This document shows, piece after piece, positions 24,038 to 32,462 of a stretch of DNA of 46,180 nucleotides. The stretch is from Sphingomicrobium sp. (GTDB taxonomy: Bacteria; Pseudomonadota; Alphaproteobacteria; Sphingomonadales; Sphingomonadaceae): the NCBI GenBank assembly GCA_025450755.1, contig JANWLR010000024.1, positions 1 to 46,180 on the forward strand, given 5' to 3'. Made by a program: the position numbers and the translations under genes. Under the pieces are notes generated by a model that had not been told where the DNA came from, did not search any database, and worked only from the letters and a program-made list of their open reading frames with translations. Every line of letters starts with the position of its first letter. Positions within the stretch are counted from its first letter, which is position 1.

Positions 24038-25140
24038 TGCTGCCGCTCCTGCTCGCTTTGCCCTTTCTGGACCTGCGGCAAGGGCAAATAAGGCGTTACT
24101 CCCGGCGTCTCGACGATTGTCTTGTCGACCTTCGAAAGCACGTCCTCCATCGTTTCGTAATACATGCGGCGCCGGGTGACTTCGGGCGCAAGCTTGTATT
24201 GCTCGTAGACCTTGTCGAACGCAGTCGCCTCGCCCTGCGCTTTTTGGTGCAGCTGCAGCGCGTAGGAATTGGCGTTGTTCACATATTGTTGCGCCTGTTG
24301 CTGAGCCGCAGTGACCTTCTTGAAGGCGTCGTTGACTGCGTCGGGAGGGTCCGCCTGCTTGATCGCGATGCCCTGGACCTGAATTCCGCTGTGATAGGAA
24401 TCGAGAATTCGCTGCATGTTCTCAGCGACCTGAGTTTCGATCTCCGCGCGCTTGTCGCCCATCGCATCGTTCAGGCTCACCTGGCTGATCACCGCGCGCA
24501 TTGCGCTATTGGCTACTTCACGGATCGTCTCGTCCGGCTGTGCCATCTGAAACAGGTAAAGCTCCGGGCTGCGGATGTTCCAGCGGACGGAGTAGGCGAG
24601 ATCGAGCAGGTTCTGGTCGCCGGTGAGCATAAGGTCGTCGGAACTTTCGGAGCCCAGATCAAAGGTCTGGATTTTTTGCACATCGACCTTCGTCACCCGC
24701 TCGATCGGCGATGGAAGCGTGAAGCTGACACCGGGGCCAAGTGTACGGCTGTAGCGCCCGAACGTCGTCACAACACCGCTCTGCCCCGGATCAATCGAGT
24801 GGGTGCTGGTTACGACCAGCCACAACAGGACGAGAGCGGCGACGGCCCACAAGACTAGCGAACCAGCGGCCGGGCCGGGAAGACCACCTCCTCCGCCACT
24901 GCCGCCACCGAAACGTGCGCGGCTTCTGCGCACCAGCTCGTCGAGTGCGGAGATGCTCGCCCCGCCCCCAAGCGCCGACCGCCGGCCGCGACGAGGTGGT
25001 TCGCCCCACGGGCCATTGCCGGGACCATCGTCGCTGGAAGCCGGCTCGCTGGCGCCTTCGCCACCGCCCGAACCCCAGGGTCCCTTGCTGTCGGCAAACA
25101 AGCCGCGGACGCGGCCGCCCCACCCAAGATTTATGCTCAT
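24034..25140 (-). CDS. hflK: HflK, protease modulator, SPFH domain
   Basis: The 368-residue protein starts with a Gly/Pro-rich cytoplasmic region (GPWGSGGGEG...), one membrane helix (LVLWAVAALVLLWLVV at about residue 98) and the SPFH domain (DPGQSGVVTTFGRYSRTLGPGVSFTLPSPIERVTKVDV). The C-terminal coiled coil carries FKKVTAAQQQAQQYVNNA. It pairs with HflC to hold FtsH. ATG at 25140 (MSINLGWGG) fits HflK starts. A TATACT hexamer (minus strand, 25154-25149) lies 9 bases before the ATG and could be a -10 element of a nearly leaderless transcript, but no -35 at proper spacing is clear. The gene is divergent from mrp. Confidence 0.95.
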   Translation of the reverse strand: MSINLGWGGRVRGLFADSKGPWGSGGGEGASEPASSDDGPGNGPWGEPPRRGRRSALGGGASISALDELVRRSRARFGGGSGGGGGLPGPAAGSLVLWAVAALVLLWLVVTSTHSIDPGQSGVVTTFGRYSRTLGPGVSFTLPSPIERVTKVDVQKIQTFDLGSESSDDLMLTGDQNLLDLAYSVRWNIRSPELYLFQMAQPDETIREVANSAMRAVISQVSLNDAMGDKRAEIETQVAENMQRILDSYHSGIQVQGIAIKQADPPDAVNDAFKKVTAAQQQAQQYVNNANSYALQLHQKAQGEATAFDKVYEQYKLAPEVTRRRMYYETMEDVLSKVDKTIVETPGVTPYLPLPQVQKGQSEQERQQ

Positions 25141-25203
25141 TGCACGAGAGTATAGGGAGCAGCGCACGCGAAAAACAGTGGCAAGCCGCTTGAGGCTTCC
25201 TAT

Positions 25204-26169
25204 GTGCCGGACATGGCCGACATAGCCGACCCACTCAGCGAGCTGCCGCACGAGCAGCGGATCCGATCGCGCAAAGTGGCAAACGGCGTGGCGACGATCA
25301 TCGTCGACGCGACGGGCCTCAGCGCTTCCGATGCGTCGAAAGTGGAGGAGGAGGTGCGCGCCGCAGCGCTTCGCACGGCCGGCGTCACCGAAGCTCGGAT
25401 CGCAATGACAGCAGCGCAGCCTCACCGGATTTTGGTCGCCATTGGCAGCGGAAAAGGCGGCGTGGGCAAGTCCACCGTGTCAGCGAACCTTGCAATCGCG
25501 CTTGCGAGGGCCGGCAAGAAGGTCGGCCTCATCGACGCCGACGTCTATGGGCCGTCGCAGCCGACGCTTCTCGGAACCAGCAAGAAGCCAAGCGCCGAGG
25601 GCGAGACCCTAATTCCGGTCGAAGCCCACGCAATCCGCTTCCTCTCACTGGGCCAGCTGGTGTCGCCGGGGCATGCTCTCGCCTGGCGCGGACCAATGGC
25701 GACCGGCGCGCTCGCCAAGCTGGTCGACGCGGACTGGGGCGATTCCGAACTCCTCCTGGTCGACCTTCCGCCCGGCACTGGCGACGTCCAATTATCGTTG
25801 ATTCAGCGGTCGCGGCCGGCGGGAGCAATCATCGTGTCCACCCCGCAGGATCTTTCGCTGATCGACGCGCGACGCGCGGTAGACCTGTTCAACAAGATGA
25901 GTGTGCCGGTGCTCGGAATCATCGAAAATATGGCGACTTACGTCTGCCCGAATTGCGGTGAAGAGTCGCACCCATTCGGGAGCGGGGGCGCGGAGAAGGC
26001 CGCTGCCGAGATGGGGGTGCCGTTCCTCGGCAGGTTGCCATTGTCGCTGGTCATCCGCGAAGCATCCGATGCCGGAGTTCCCCCGGCTGCATCGAGCGGC
26101 CCCGATTCCGATGCTTTTGCGGCAATCGCTACCAAATTGCTCGAGGCGCTGGAAACACCTGTCCACTAA
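25204..26169 (+). CDS. mrp: Mrp/ApbC-family Fe-S cluster carrier ATPase
   Basis: The roughly 320-residue P-loop ATPase carries the Mrp deviant Walker A GSGKGGVGKST (about residue 85), DADVYGPSQP, and DLPPGTGDVQL (Walker B region); the CxxC for cluster binding is in YVCPNCGEE. An N-terminal DUF59-like segment is shortened. It delivers 4Fe-4S clusters to target enzymes in the cytoplasm. Start codon is uncertain: GTG 25204 has GAGG about 9 bases upstream, while ATG 25213 is nine bases further in and gives MADIADPLSE. It is followed 15 bases on by a CoA-binding protein gene. Confidence 0.95.
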   Translation: MPDMADIADPLSELPHEQRIRSRKVANGVATIIVDATGLSASDASKVEEEVRAAALRTAGVTEARIAMTAAQPHRILVAIGSGKGGVGKSTVSANLAIALARAGKKVGLIDADVYGPSQPTLLGTSKKPSAEGETLIPVEAHAIRFLSLGQLVSPGHALAWRGPMATGALAKLVDADWGDSELLLVDLPPGTGDVQLSLIQRSRPAGAIIVSTPQDLSLIDARRAVDLFNKMSVPVLGIIENMATYVCPNCGEESHPFGSGGAEKAAAEMGVPFLGRLPLSLVIREASDAGVPPAASSGPDSDAFAAIATKLLEALETPVH

Positions 26170-26184
26170 AGCCGTTAACGACGC

Positions 26185-26622
26185 ATGCCGCTTAGCAATG
26201 ACGAGGACATCGCCAAATTGCTGCGCAATGCGCGCACAATCGCAATGATCGGAGCTTCCGATCGGCCAAGTCGCCCATCTTATGGCGTGATGAAGTTCCT
26301 GCAGGACTGGGGCTATCGCGTGCTTCCGGTGAATCCGCAGATCACCGGCGAGCATGTTCATGGCGAGTTCGTCTGGCGAGAGCTGGCGCAGATTGGCGTG
26401 CCAATCGACATCGTCGACATCTTTCGGCGACCGGAAGCCGCGGCGGAAGCGGTCGAACAGGCGATCTTCGTCGGCGCGAAAGCCGTGTGGATGCAGATTG
26501 GCGTGATCAATGAGGAGGCTGCCGCCAAGGCGGAAGCGTCGGGGCTGAAAGTTGTCATGGACCGCTGCCCAAAGATCGAAATCCCGCGGCTCGGTGTGCC
26601 GCGGATCGCGGCCGACGCCTAA
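26185..26622 (+). CDS. CoA-binding domain protein (YccU-like)
   Basis: The 145-residue single-domain Rossmann protein shows IAMIGASDRPSRPSYGVMKFLQDWGYRVLPVNP, the glycine-rich CoA-binding start, then VDIFRRPEAAAEAVEQA and AVWMQIGVINEEAAAKAEASGLKVVMDRCPKIE. These are typical for small CoA-binding proteins related to the N-terminal domain of succinyl-CoA synthetase alpha. Substrate and partner are unknown. Begins 15 bases after mrp and its end overlaps pmbA (convergent) by 4 bases. Confidence 0.92.
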   Translation: MPLSNDEDIAKLLRNARTIAMIGASDRPSRPSYGVMKFLQDWGYRVLPVNPQITGEHVHGEFVWRELAQIGVPIDIVDIFRRPEAAAEAVEQAIFVGAKAVWMQIGVINEEAAAKAEASGLKVVMDRCPKIEIPRLGVPRIAADA

Positions 26623-27965
26623 GCGGCGCCGATCGTCATTTCAGGAATGAGCAAAGTCGGAGCGTCGATTCCGCGGCGGAACTCGAGATCGCTTGCCGGT
26701 TCCAGAGTCGCGAACATGTCGATAAGATTTGAAGCGATGGTGATCTCCGAGACGGCTTCGGCAATTTCTCCGCCGCGAACCATGAAGCCGACTGCGCCGC
26801 GGCTGTAATCGCCGGTCACTGGATTTACGCCCTGCCCTATCAGTTCGACGACCAGCACGGCCTCCGGAAACGCGGCGAGCAATTCTTCCCGACTGCGCAA
26901 GCCTGGGGCGAGGTATAAGTTGCTCGGTGCGGCACTCGGACTGCCCCCCACTCCGCGCGCAGCATGGCCGGTGGGCTCGATTCCGAGCTGGCGAGCCGAG
27001 GCGCTCTCCGCAATCCACTGGTTTAAGATGCCCTTCGAGACCAAGTCCTGACTTAAGACGCGGACACCTTCGCCATCGAATGGGCGCGAACGGAGTCCCC
27101 GCCGGCGGAGCGGATCGTCGACGATGCTAACGCCGGGCGCAAAGACCGCCTCACCCAGCTTGCCCTCAAGAAAGCTGGTCTTGCGCGCGATCGACGAGCC
27201 GCTGATCGCCCCCGAGAAATGGCCCAGCAGGCTCGAGGATACACGGGGATCGAACAGCACCGGATATTTGCCGGGCTTCGGCCGCGACGGGTTAAGGCGC
27301 GCGACGGCGCGCATGCCGGCGCGACGCCCGATCTCCACGGCCGCTTCGAGATCCTCCAGATGATGGGCGCTTCGGGATGCAAAATCGCGCTGCATTGTCG
27401 CGCCCTCGCCTGCGATGACCACCGCCGAGCAACTGTGGCCGGATGTCCGGTAAGCACCCGAAAAGCCACCCGAAGTCGCAAGCGCAATGGTCGAAGCCGA
27501 AGCGCTCGCGCTCGCGCCGCTCGAATTGGTGACGCCTTCGACGCCAAGCGCGGCATTCTCGGCGTCGAGCGCTCGGGAGCGAAGCTCGGACGGGTCGGGC
27601 TCGAGGCGATCGTCAGCGTCGAGGAAGGGAAGCTCGCCGCGCTCGAGTAGTTCGGCGGGCGCGAGGCCCGCGAATGGATCTTCGGGCGCCTCGCGCGCCA
27701 TTGCAAGACAGCGATTGACGAGCAAACCGAGCGCCTCGTCGGAAAGGTCGGATGAAGCCACCGTCGCCGATCGCTGGCCAACGAGCAGTCGCAGGCCGAT
27801 CTGTTCTCCTTCGGAGCGGCTAACGTCTTCGAGTTCGCCGAGCCTCACCTGCACGCTCGACGAACGATTTCCGGCATAAAGTGCGTCGCTGGCGCTAGCC
27901 CCGGCGGCAATTCCGCGTTCGACGAGCGTCTCGGCAATCGTTCGGGCTTGGTCTGGTGAAAGCAT
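26619..27965 (-). CDS. pmbA: PmbA/TldE, metalloprotease-associated subunit
   Basis: The 448-residue protein belongs to the TldD/PmbA family. It lacks the HExxxH zinc motif of TldD, and has the PmbA pattern RPKPGKYPVLFDPRVSSSLLGHFSGAISG and GVNPVTGDYSRGAVGFMVRGG near the end. With TldD it forms the TldD/E protease that processes modified peptides and antitoxins; the tldD gene is not in this window. The stop overlaps the CoA-binding gene by 4 bases; ubiA lies 12 bases upstream on the same strand. Confidence 0.93.
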   Translation of the reverse strand: MLSPDQARTIAETLVERGIAAGASASDALYAGNRSSSVQVRLGELEDVSRSEGEQIGLRLLVGQRSATVASSDLSDEALGLLVNRCLAMAREAPEDPFAGLAPAELLERGELPFLDADDRLEPDPSELRSRALDAENAALGVEGVTNSSGASASASASTIALATSGGFSGAYRTSGHSCSAVVIAGEGATMQRDFASRSAHHLEDLEAAVEIGRRAGMRAVARLNPSRPKPGKYPVLFDPRVSSSLLGHFSGAISGSSIARKTSFLEGKLGEAVFAPGVSIVDDPLRRRGLRSRPFDGEGVRVLSQDLVSKGILNQWIAESASARQLGIEPTGHAARGVGGSPSAAPSNLYLAPGLRSREELLAAFPEAVLVVELIGQGVNPVTGDYSRGAVGFMVRGGEIAEAVSEITIASNLIDMFATLEPASDLEFRRGIDAPTLLIPEMTIGAA

Positions 27966-27977
27966 GAATCGGCGCGC

Positions 27978-28892
27978 CTAGCGCGCGGAAAGGCCGACGA
28001 CCAGCATCGCCACGAAAATGAGCAGCCCGCACGTGCGATTCGAGCGGAACAGGAGCAGCGCCAGATCACCATCATGCGGATCGGTGCGCGCAACCTGCCA
28101 GCCGAGGTGGACCGTCGCGGGCACGAGCGTCAGTAACGCGACCCAGTCGGGCCTGACGGTCCAAATCGCGCCGGCCCAAAAAAGCACGGCGATGAGATAG
28201 AAGATGCCTATTCCAAAGCGGGCTCGCTCGCCGAGCTTTCGCGCCGAAGATTTGACCCCAACCAGCGCATCGTCCTCCTTGTCCTGGATCGCGTAGAGCG
28301 TGTCGTAGCCGACTACCCAGGCGATGCTCCCGAACCACAGAAGGAAGCTTTCCCGTGCGAGCGTTCCAGTGACCGCCGGCCAGCCGACCAATGCTCCCCA
28401 GGAGAAGACGATCCCTAACCAGGCCTGCGGCCACCAGGTGATGCGCTTCATGAATGGATAGGCCGCAACAGGTGCAATGCTGACAAGCGCGACGATTGCC
28501 GCGACCCATTTGAGCTGCAGCAGGACGGCCAGGCCGACGAGGCACAAAAGACCGATCAGAAGCCACGCCGAGCGCTGCGTCGCCCGGCCGCTCGCGAGCG
28601 GGCGGAGCCGAGTTCTTTCAACGCTCTTGTCGAGGTCTCTGTCGACGATGTCGTTGTAGACGCAGCCGGCGCTGCGCATCGCGAAGGCACCAAGCGCCAA
28701 CAACAGGAATAGCTCCCAATGGCCAGAGACCCCTGCCAGCGCGAGGCTCCATGCGCATGGCCAGTAGAGCAGCCACGTGCCGATCGGCCGATCGAGGCGC
28801 ATCAGCGATGCGTAAGGCCTCAGCGGCGCCGGCAACGCGCCAATGAACCCGCGCCGCTCGCTGTCCGGGACTATGTCGCTGCTCGCGGTCAC
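27978..28892 (-). CDS. ubiA: 4-hydroxybenzoate polyprenyltransferase
   Basis: The 304-residue membrane enzyme prenylates 4-hydroxybenzoate in ubiquinone synthesis. It starts with LRPYASLMRLDRPIGTWLLYWPC, the UbiA opening, and has the first Asp-rich motif NDIVDRDLD (about residue 80-88) and the second YAIQDKEDD (about 200-208), which bind the prenyl diphosphate through magnesium. Eight or nine hydrophobic segments are present. ATG at 28892 fits the family start. pmbA follows 12 bases after the stop. Confidence 0.96.
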   Translation of the reverse strand: MTASSDIVPDSERRGFIGALPAPLRPYASLMRLDRPIGTWLLYWPCAWSLALAGVSGHWELFLLLALGAFAMRSAGCVYNDIVDRDLDKSVERTRLRPLASGRATQRSAWLLIGLLCLVGLAVLLQLKWVAAIVALVSIAPVAAYPFMKRITWWPQAWLGIVFSWGALVGWPAVTGTLARESFLLWFGSIAWVVGYDTLYAIQDKEDDALVGVKSSARKLGERARFGIGIFYLIAVLFWAGAIWTVRPDWVALLTLVPATVHLGWQVARTDPHDGDLALLLFRSNRTCGLLIFVAMLVVGLSAR

Positions 28893-29314
28893 GAATGACG
28901 GTTAGCGTCATCGCTCTGCATTGTCTGCCGTGGCAGTGAACCGGCTTTTCCAAGAGTAGCACTAATCTTCGCGCGACGGCCGTTTGTCGGACCCCTCATC
29001 GACCTTTCCGGCCGCCGCGGCGGGCGCCTCGCCGGCCGGCATGCCAATTGCCCGTTGGCATTCCACTTGGAGGGGCGCCCGCGCCTTTGTCCTTTTGGCC
29101 GCCTGCAGCCCGCAGGATGCGGGGTTTGAATCAAAACATCAGGCGGCCCACCCAGCAAATCTTCGACATCAACCCTCAGACGTACAACCCCGGCGACCCG
29201 GGCGGCCACAATGCCCACACCAGCCCCTTGCCGCGATGCCGGCAATCCCAACGTCGCATAGAGGAAGCTAACCTCGGGATTTCAGGATTCGCTGGAATCC
29301 CGTAGGCGGGCAGC
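28893..29314. other. Intergenic region between ubiA and rsmE, no supported gene
   Basis: The 422 bases are divergent promoter space. Several short open frames cross it on both strands, none with a ribosome site and conserved-looking content. A small hairpin CCCGCA/TGCGGG (29109-29123) followed by GTTTG is visible. A plus-strand frame reads IFDINPQTYNPGDPGG at about 29160-29207, which looks slightly protein-like and could be debris of a small secreted protein. Confidence 0.4.
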
Positions 29315-30061
29315 ATGCCCGCGACCCCCGCCTGGCCGCAAAGGAGCCTGCCGCGACTGTTCATTCGCTCCCCGCTGAGCGAAGGAGCGCGCATCGAGCT
29401 CGACGGCGGCCAGGCGAATTATCTTAGAAATGTGATTCGGTTACGCGAAGGCGCCGAGCTGCTGGTGTTCGACGGGAAGAGCGGCGAATGGCTCGCGAGG
29501 GTCGCCGAAATCGCCAAAAAGCGCATGACGCTCATTATCGAGGAGCATATGCGCGAGCCCGAGACGATTCCGGACGTGTGGCTGGCCTTCGCACCATTGA
29601 AGCGGGCGCAGACGGACTGGCTTGTCGAAAAAGCGACCGAGCTCGGTGCGGAGCGACTGCTTCCTGTCATTACGCAGCGGACTGTTTCGGAACGCGTCAA
29701 GCTCGAACGCCTCGAAGCAATCGCCATCGAAGCCGCCGAGCAATGCGGGAGAACGCGCCTGCCCGAAATTTCCGAGCCGATGCGGCTCAATCAGCTACTC
29801 CGGCATCGGGAGGCTTCCCGCGCGCTCTATTTCGCCGACGAAGGGGGCGGCGAATGGGCGCCCGATGCATTCACGCCCGGTCCCTCCGTGATCCTGGTCG
29901 GACCGGAGGGTGGATTCACGCACGAGGAGCGCGCAGCCATCCGCTCGGCGCCGAATTCAGTTCCCATTTCGCTCGGCCCCCGCATCCTCCGGGCAGAGAC
30001 CGCCGCCTTGGCGGCGCTCGCCGCCTATATGGCGGTAGCTGGGGACTGGCGGACTTATTGA
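29315..30061 (+). CDS. rsmE: 16S rRNA (uracil-1498-N3)-methyltransferase
   Basis: The 248-residue SPOUT methyltransferase has the N-terminal PUA-like RNA-binding part (PRLFIRSPLSEGARIELDGGQANYLRNVIRL) and the knotted SAM-binding domain with LAFAPLKRAQTDWLVEKATELGA, ILVGPEGGFTHEE and SLGPRILRAETAALAAL, all diagnostic of RsmE. It modifies U1498 of 16S rRNA. The first dozen residues (MPATPAWPQRS) form an extension relative to typical starts. gshA begins 56 bases downstream. Confidence 0.96.
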   Translation: MPATPAWPQRSLPRLFIRSPLSEGARIELDGGQANYLRNVIRLREGAELLVFDGKSGEWLARVAEIAKKRMTLIIEEHMREPETIPDVWLAFAPLKRAQTDWLVEKATELGAERLLPVITQRTVSERVKLERLEAIAIEAAEQCGRTRLPEISEPMRLNQLLRHREASRALYFADEGGGEWAPDAFTPGPSVILVGPEGGFTHEERAAIRSAPNSVPISLGPRILRAETAALAALAAYMAVAGDWRTY

Positions 30062-30117
30062 CACATAAGTCAGATTCGCTGGCGCCGCCTCACTCGCGCG
30101 GCTAAGCGCCGCCAGCC

Positions 30118-31491
30118 ATGACGACAAGGACTGACGACAGCGCAAGCCCGCTCATCGAGAGCCGCGACGATTTGCTCGCGGAATTCTCCGGCGGCGAGAA
30201 GCCGCGCAAGGCCTGGCGCATCGGCACCGAGCACGAAAAGTTCGTCTATCGCATCGACGACCATCGCGCGCCTACTTGGGAGGAGCCTTGCGGCATCCGC
30301 GACCTATTGATGGGCCTGACTGAATATGGCTGGGCGCCGGTCGAGGAAAGCGGGAAGGTCATTGCACTGACCGGTCCTTACAAGGGCACGATCAGCCTCG
30401 AACCTGCTGGACAATTCGAGCTGTCCGGAGCGCCACTCGAAAACCTCCACCAGACCTGCGCCGAAGCGAGCCGGCACCTCGACCAGTGCAAGGCAGTTGG
30501 CGAGCGGCTTGGCCTGGGCTTCCTCGGCCTTGGGATGTGGCCCGACAAGACACGCGACGAACTGCCCCGAATGCCCAAGGGCCGCTATGGCATCATGCTC
30601 GAATACATGCCCAAGGTCGGCGGCTTGGGGCTCGACATGATGTTGCGCACTTGTACCATCCAGGTAAATCTGGACTACAGTTCTGAAGCCGATATGGTGA
30701 AGAAGTTTCGCGTTGGCCTCGCTCTTCAGCCGGTCGCGACGGCGCTCTTCGCCAATTCCCCGTTCACCGAAGGAAAGCCCAACGGCTACAAGAGTTTCCG
30801 GAGCCACATCTGGGAAGACACCGACTCCGATCGCACCGGAATGCTGCCGTTCGTGTTCGACGACGGTTTCGGCTACGAGCGTTACTGCGACTATGCGCTC
30901 GATGTGCCGATGTACTTCGTCTACCGCGACGGCAAGTATATCGACGTCGCCGGCGAGAGCTTCCGCGATTTCCTCGAAGGCAAGCTTCCGCACCTGCCCG
31001 GCGAGAAGCCGACGGTCACGGACTGGACCGACCATCTGTCGACAGCCTTCCCCGAAGTGCGCCTGAAGAGCTTCCTCGAGATGCGTGGCGCGGACGGCGG
31101 CCGCTGGAGCCGAATCTGCGCCCTCCCCGCCTTATGGGTCGGGCTACTCTACGATGATCAAGCGCTCGACGAATCATGGGAGCTGGTGAAGCACTGGTCG
31201 ATCGAGGGTCGGGAGAAGCTTCGTCGCGACGTTCCGAAGCTGGCGCTCGATGCCGTCACTCCGGACGGACAGAGGATGCGGGAGTTCGCAGACAAGGTGC
31301 TCGATATTTCCGCGGGCGGCCTCACCCGCCGCGCCAGGCTCAACAGCGCTGGCGACAACGAAGGCGGTTTCCTCGATCCATTGCGTGACGTCGTTGCAAC
31401 GGGCATGACCCCGGCCGACCGCCTGCTCCAGAAATATGAGCAGGATTGGGACCGCGATGTCTCCAAGATCTACGAGGATTACAGCTTCTGA
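30118..31491 (+). CDS. gshA: Glutamate-cysteine ligase, plant/alphaproteobacterial class
   Basis: The 457-residue enzyme makes gamma-glutamylcysteine, the first step of glutathione synthesis. It matches the class shared by plants and alphaproteobacteria: [13 protein letters not shown] near residue 34, [16 protein letters not shown] for glutamate binding, [18 protein letters not shown], and [21 protein letters not shown]. Length is usual for the class. It follows rsmE by 56 bases, an order common in alphaproteobacteria. The stop TGA overlaps the next ATG by one base. Confidence 0.97.
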   Translation: MTTRTDDSASPLIESRDDLLAEFSGGEKPRKAWRIGTEHEKFVYRIDDHRAPTWEEPCGIRDLLMGLTEYGWAPVEESGKVIALTGPYKGTISLEPAGQFELSGAPLENLHQTCAEASRHLDQCKAVGERLGLGFLGLGMWPDKTRDELPRMPKGRYGIMLEYMPKVGGLGLDMMLRTCTIQVNLDYSSEADMVKKFRVGLALQPVATALFANSPFTEGKPNGYKSFRSHIWEDTDSDRTGMLPFVFDDGFGYERYCDYALDVPMYFVYRDGKYIDVAGESFRDFLEGKLPHLPGEKPTVTDWTDHLSTAFPEVRLKSFLEMRGADGGRWSRICALPALWVGLLYDDQALDESWELVKHWSIEGREKLRRDVPKLALDAVTPDGQRMREFADKVLDISAGGLTRRARLNSAGDNEGGFLDPLRDVVATGMTPADRLLQKYEQDWDRDVSKIYEDYSF

Positions 31492-32462
31492 TGGACGCCA
31501 TGAGCCCCAAGCGCCGAACGCTTTATCCCGCTATAGAACCTTACGAGACCGGGATGCTCGAAGTCGGCGACGGGCACAGCCTCTATTGGGAGCTCAGCGG
31601 CAATCCCAGCGGCAAGCCCGTGGTCTTCCTGCACGGCGGCCCGGGGGGCGGGTCGAGCCCCGATCATCGCCGCCAGTTCAACCCCCAGAAGTACAAGATC
31701 CTGGTTTTCGACCAGCGCGGCTGCGGTCGTTCGATCCCCTATGCGGGCCTCAATCACAATAGCACCTGGGACTTGGTCGAAGATATCGAGAAGCTTCGCA
31801 CCAAGGTCTCTAAAGTCGACAAGTGGCAAGTGTTCGGCGGCAGCTGGGGCTCGACGCTGTCACTCGTTTATGCCGAAAAATACCCCGAGCGTGTAACCGA
31901 GCTAGTGCTTCGCGGGATCTTCCTGTTCGACCAGTATGAGATCGACTGGCTGTACGCCCCCGGCGGCGCATCCCAGGTCTATCCGGACAAGTTCGAGGAA
32001 TTCCTCGCCGCCGTTCCCGGAAGCGGGCGCGGTGACCTCGTCGAGGCCTATCGCCGGCTCCTGACCGGCGGCGACAGGGAGACGCAGCTTCGCGCGGCAA
32101 AGGCGTGGAGCAAGTGGGAGGGCGAAGTCGTCACCCTGCTCCCGAGCCCCGAGACCATCGATCATTTCACGAGCCCGGAAATCGCCGTTGCGGTTGCGCG
32201 GATCGAGAACCATTACATGGCGAACCACGGCTGGCTCGAGGAAGGGCAGCTGCTCAAGGGCGCGACGAAGCTCAAGGGCATCCCCGGCGTGATCGTCCAG
32301 GGTCGGCACGACATGTGCACGCCGCCGGTTGCCGCGTGGAAGCTCAAGCAGGCGTGGCCCGAGGTCGAGCTCAACATCATCCCGGACGCCGGGCATTTGT
32401 TCAACGAGCCGGGCAACCTCGACGCGCTGGTGCGCGCAACGGACAGGTTTGCGGGCGTTTAA
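31491..32462 (+). CDS. pip: Prolyl aminopeptidase (proline iminopeptidase), family S33
   Basis: The 323-residue alpha/beta hydrolase removes N-terminal proline from peptides. Visible are the oxyanion motif FLHGGPGGGSSPDHRRQFNP, DQRGCGRS, the nucleophile elbow GGSWGS (Ser about residue 114), the acid in GRHDMCTPP and the His in DAGHLFNEPG. ATG 31491 overlaps the gshA stop; MSPKRR nine bases further in is an alternative. The close link to gshA suggests peptide or glutathione turnover (inference). The end overlaps the convergent acylase gene by 4 bases. Confidence 0.94.
   Translation: MDAMSPKRRTLYPAIEPYETGMLEVGDGHSLYWELSGNPSGKPVVFLHGGPGGGSSPDHRRQFNPQKYKILVFDQRGCGRSIPYAGLNHNSTWDLVEDIEKLRTKVSKVDKWQVFGGSWGSTLSLVYAEKYPERVTELVLRGIFLFDQYEIDWLYAPGGASQVYPDKFEEFLAAVPGSGRGDLVEAYRRLLTGGDRETQLRAAKAWSKWEGEVVTLLPSPETIDHFTSPEIAVAVARIENHYMANHGWLEEGQLLKGATKLKGIPGVIVQGRHDMCTPPVAAWKLKQAWPEVELNIIPDAGHLFNEPGNLDALVRATDRFAGV

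Noticed and set aside
29048-29305. 85-codon plus-strand frame in the ubiA-rsmE gap with IFDINPQTYNPGDP
   Set aside because: Only a short stretch looks protein-like; no ribosome site and no known family.
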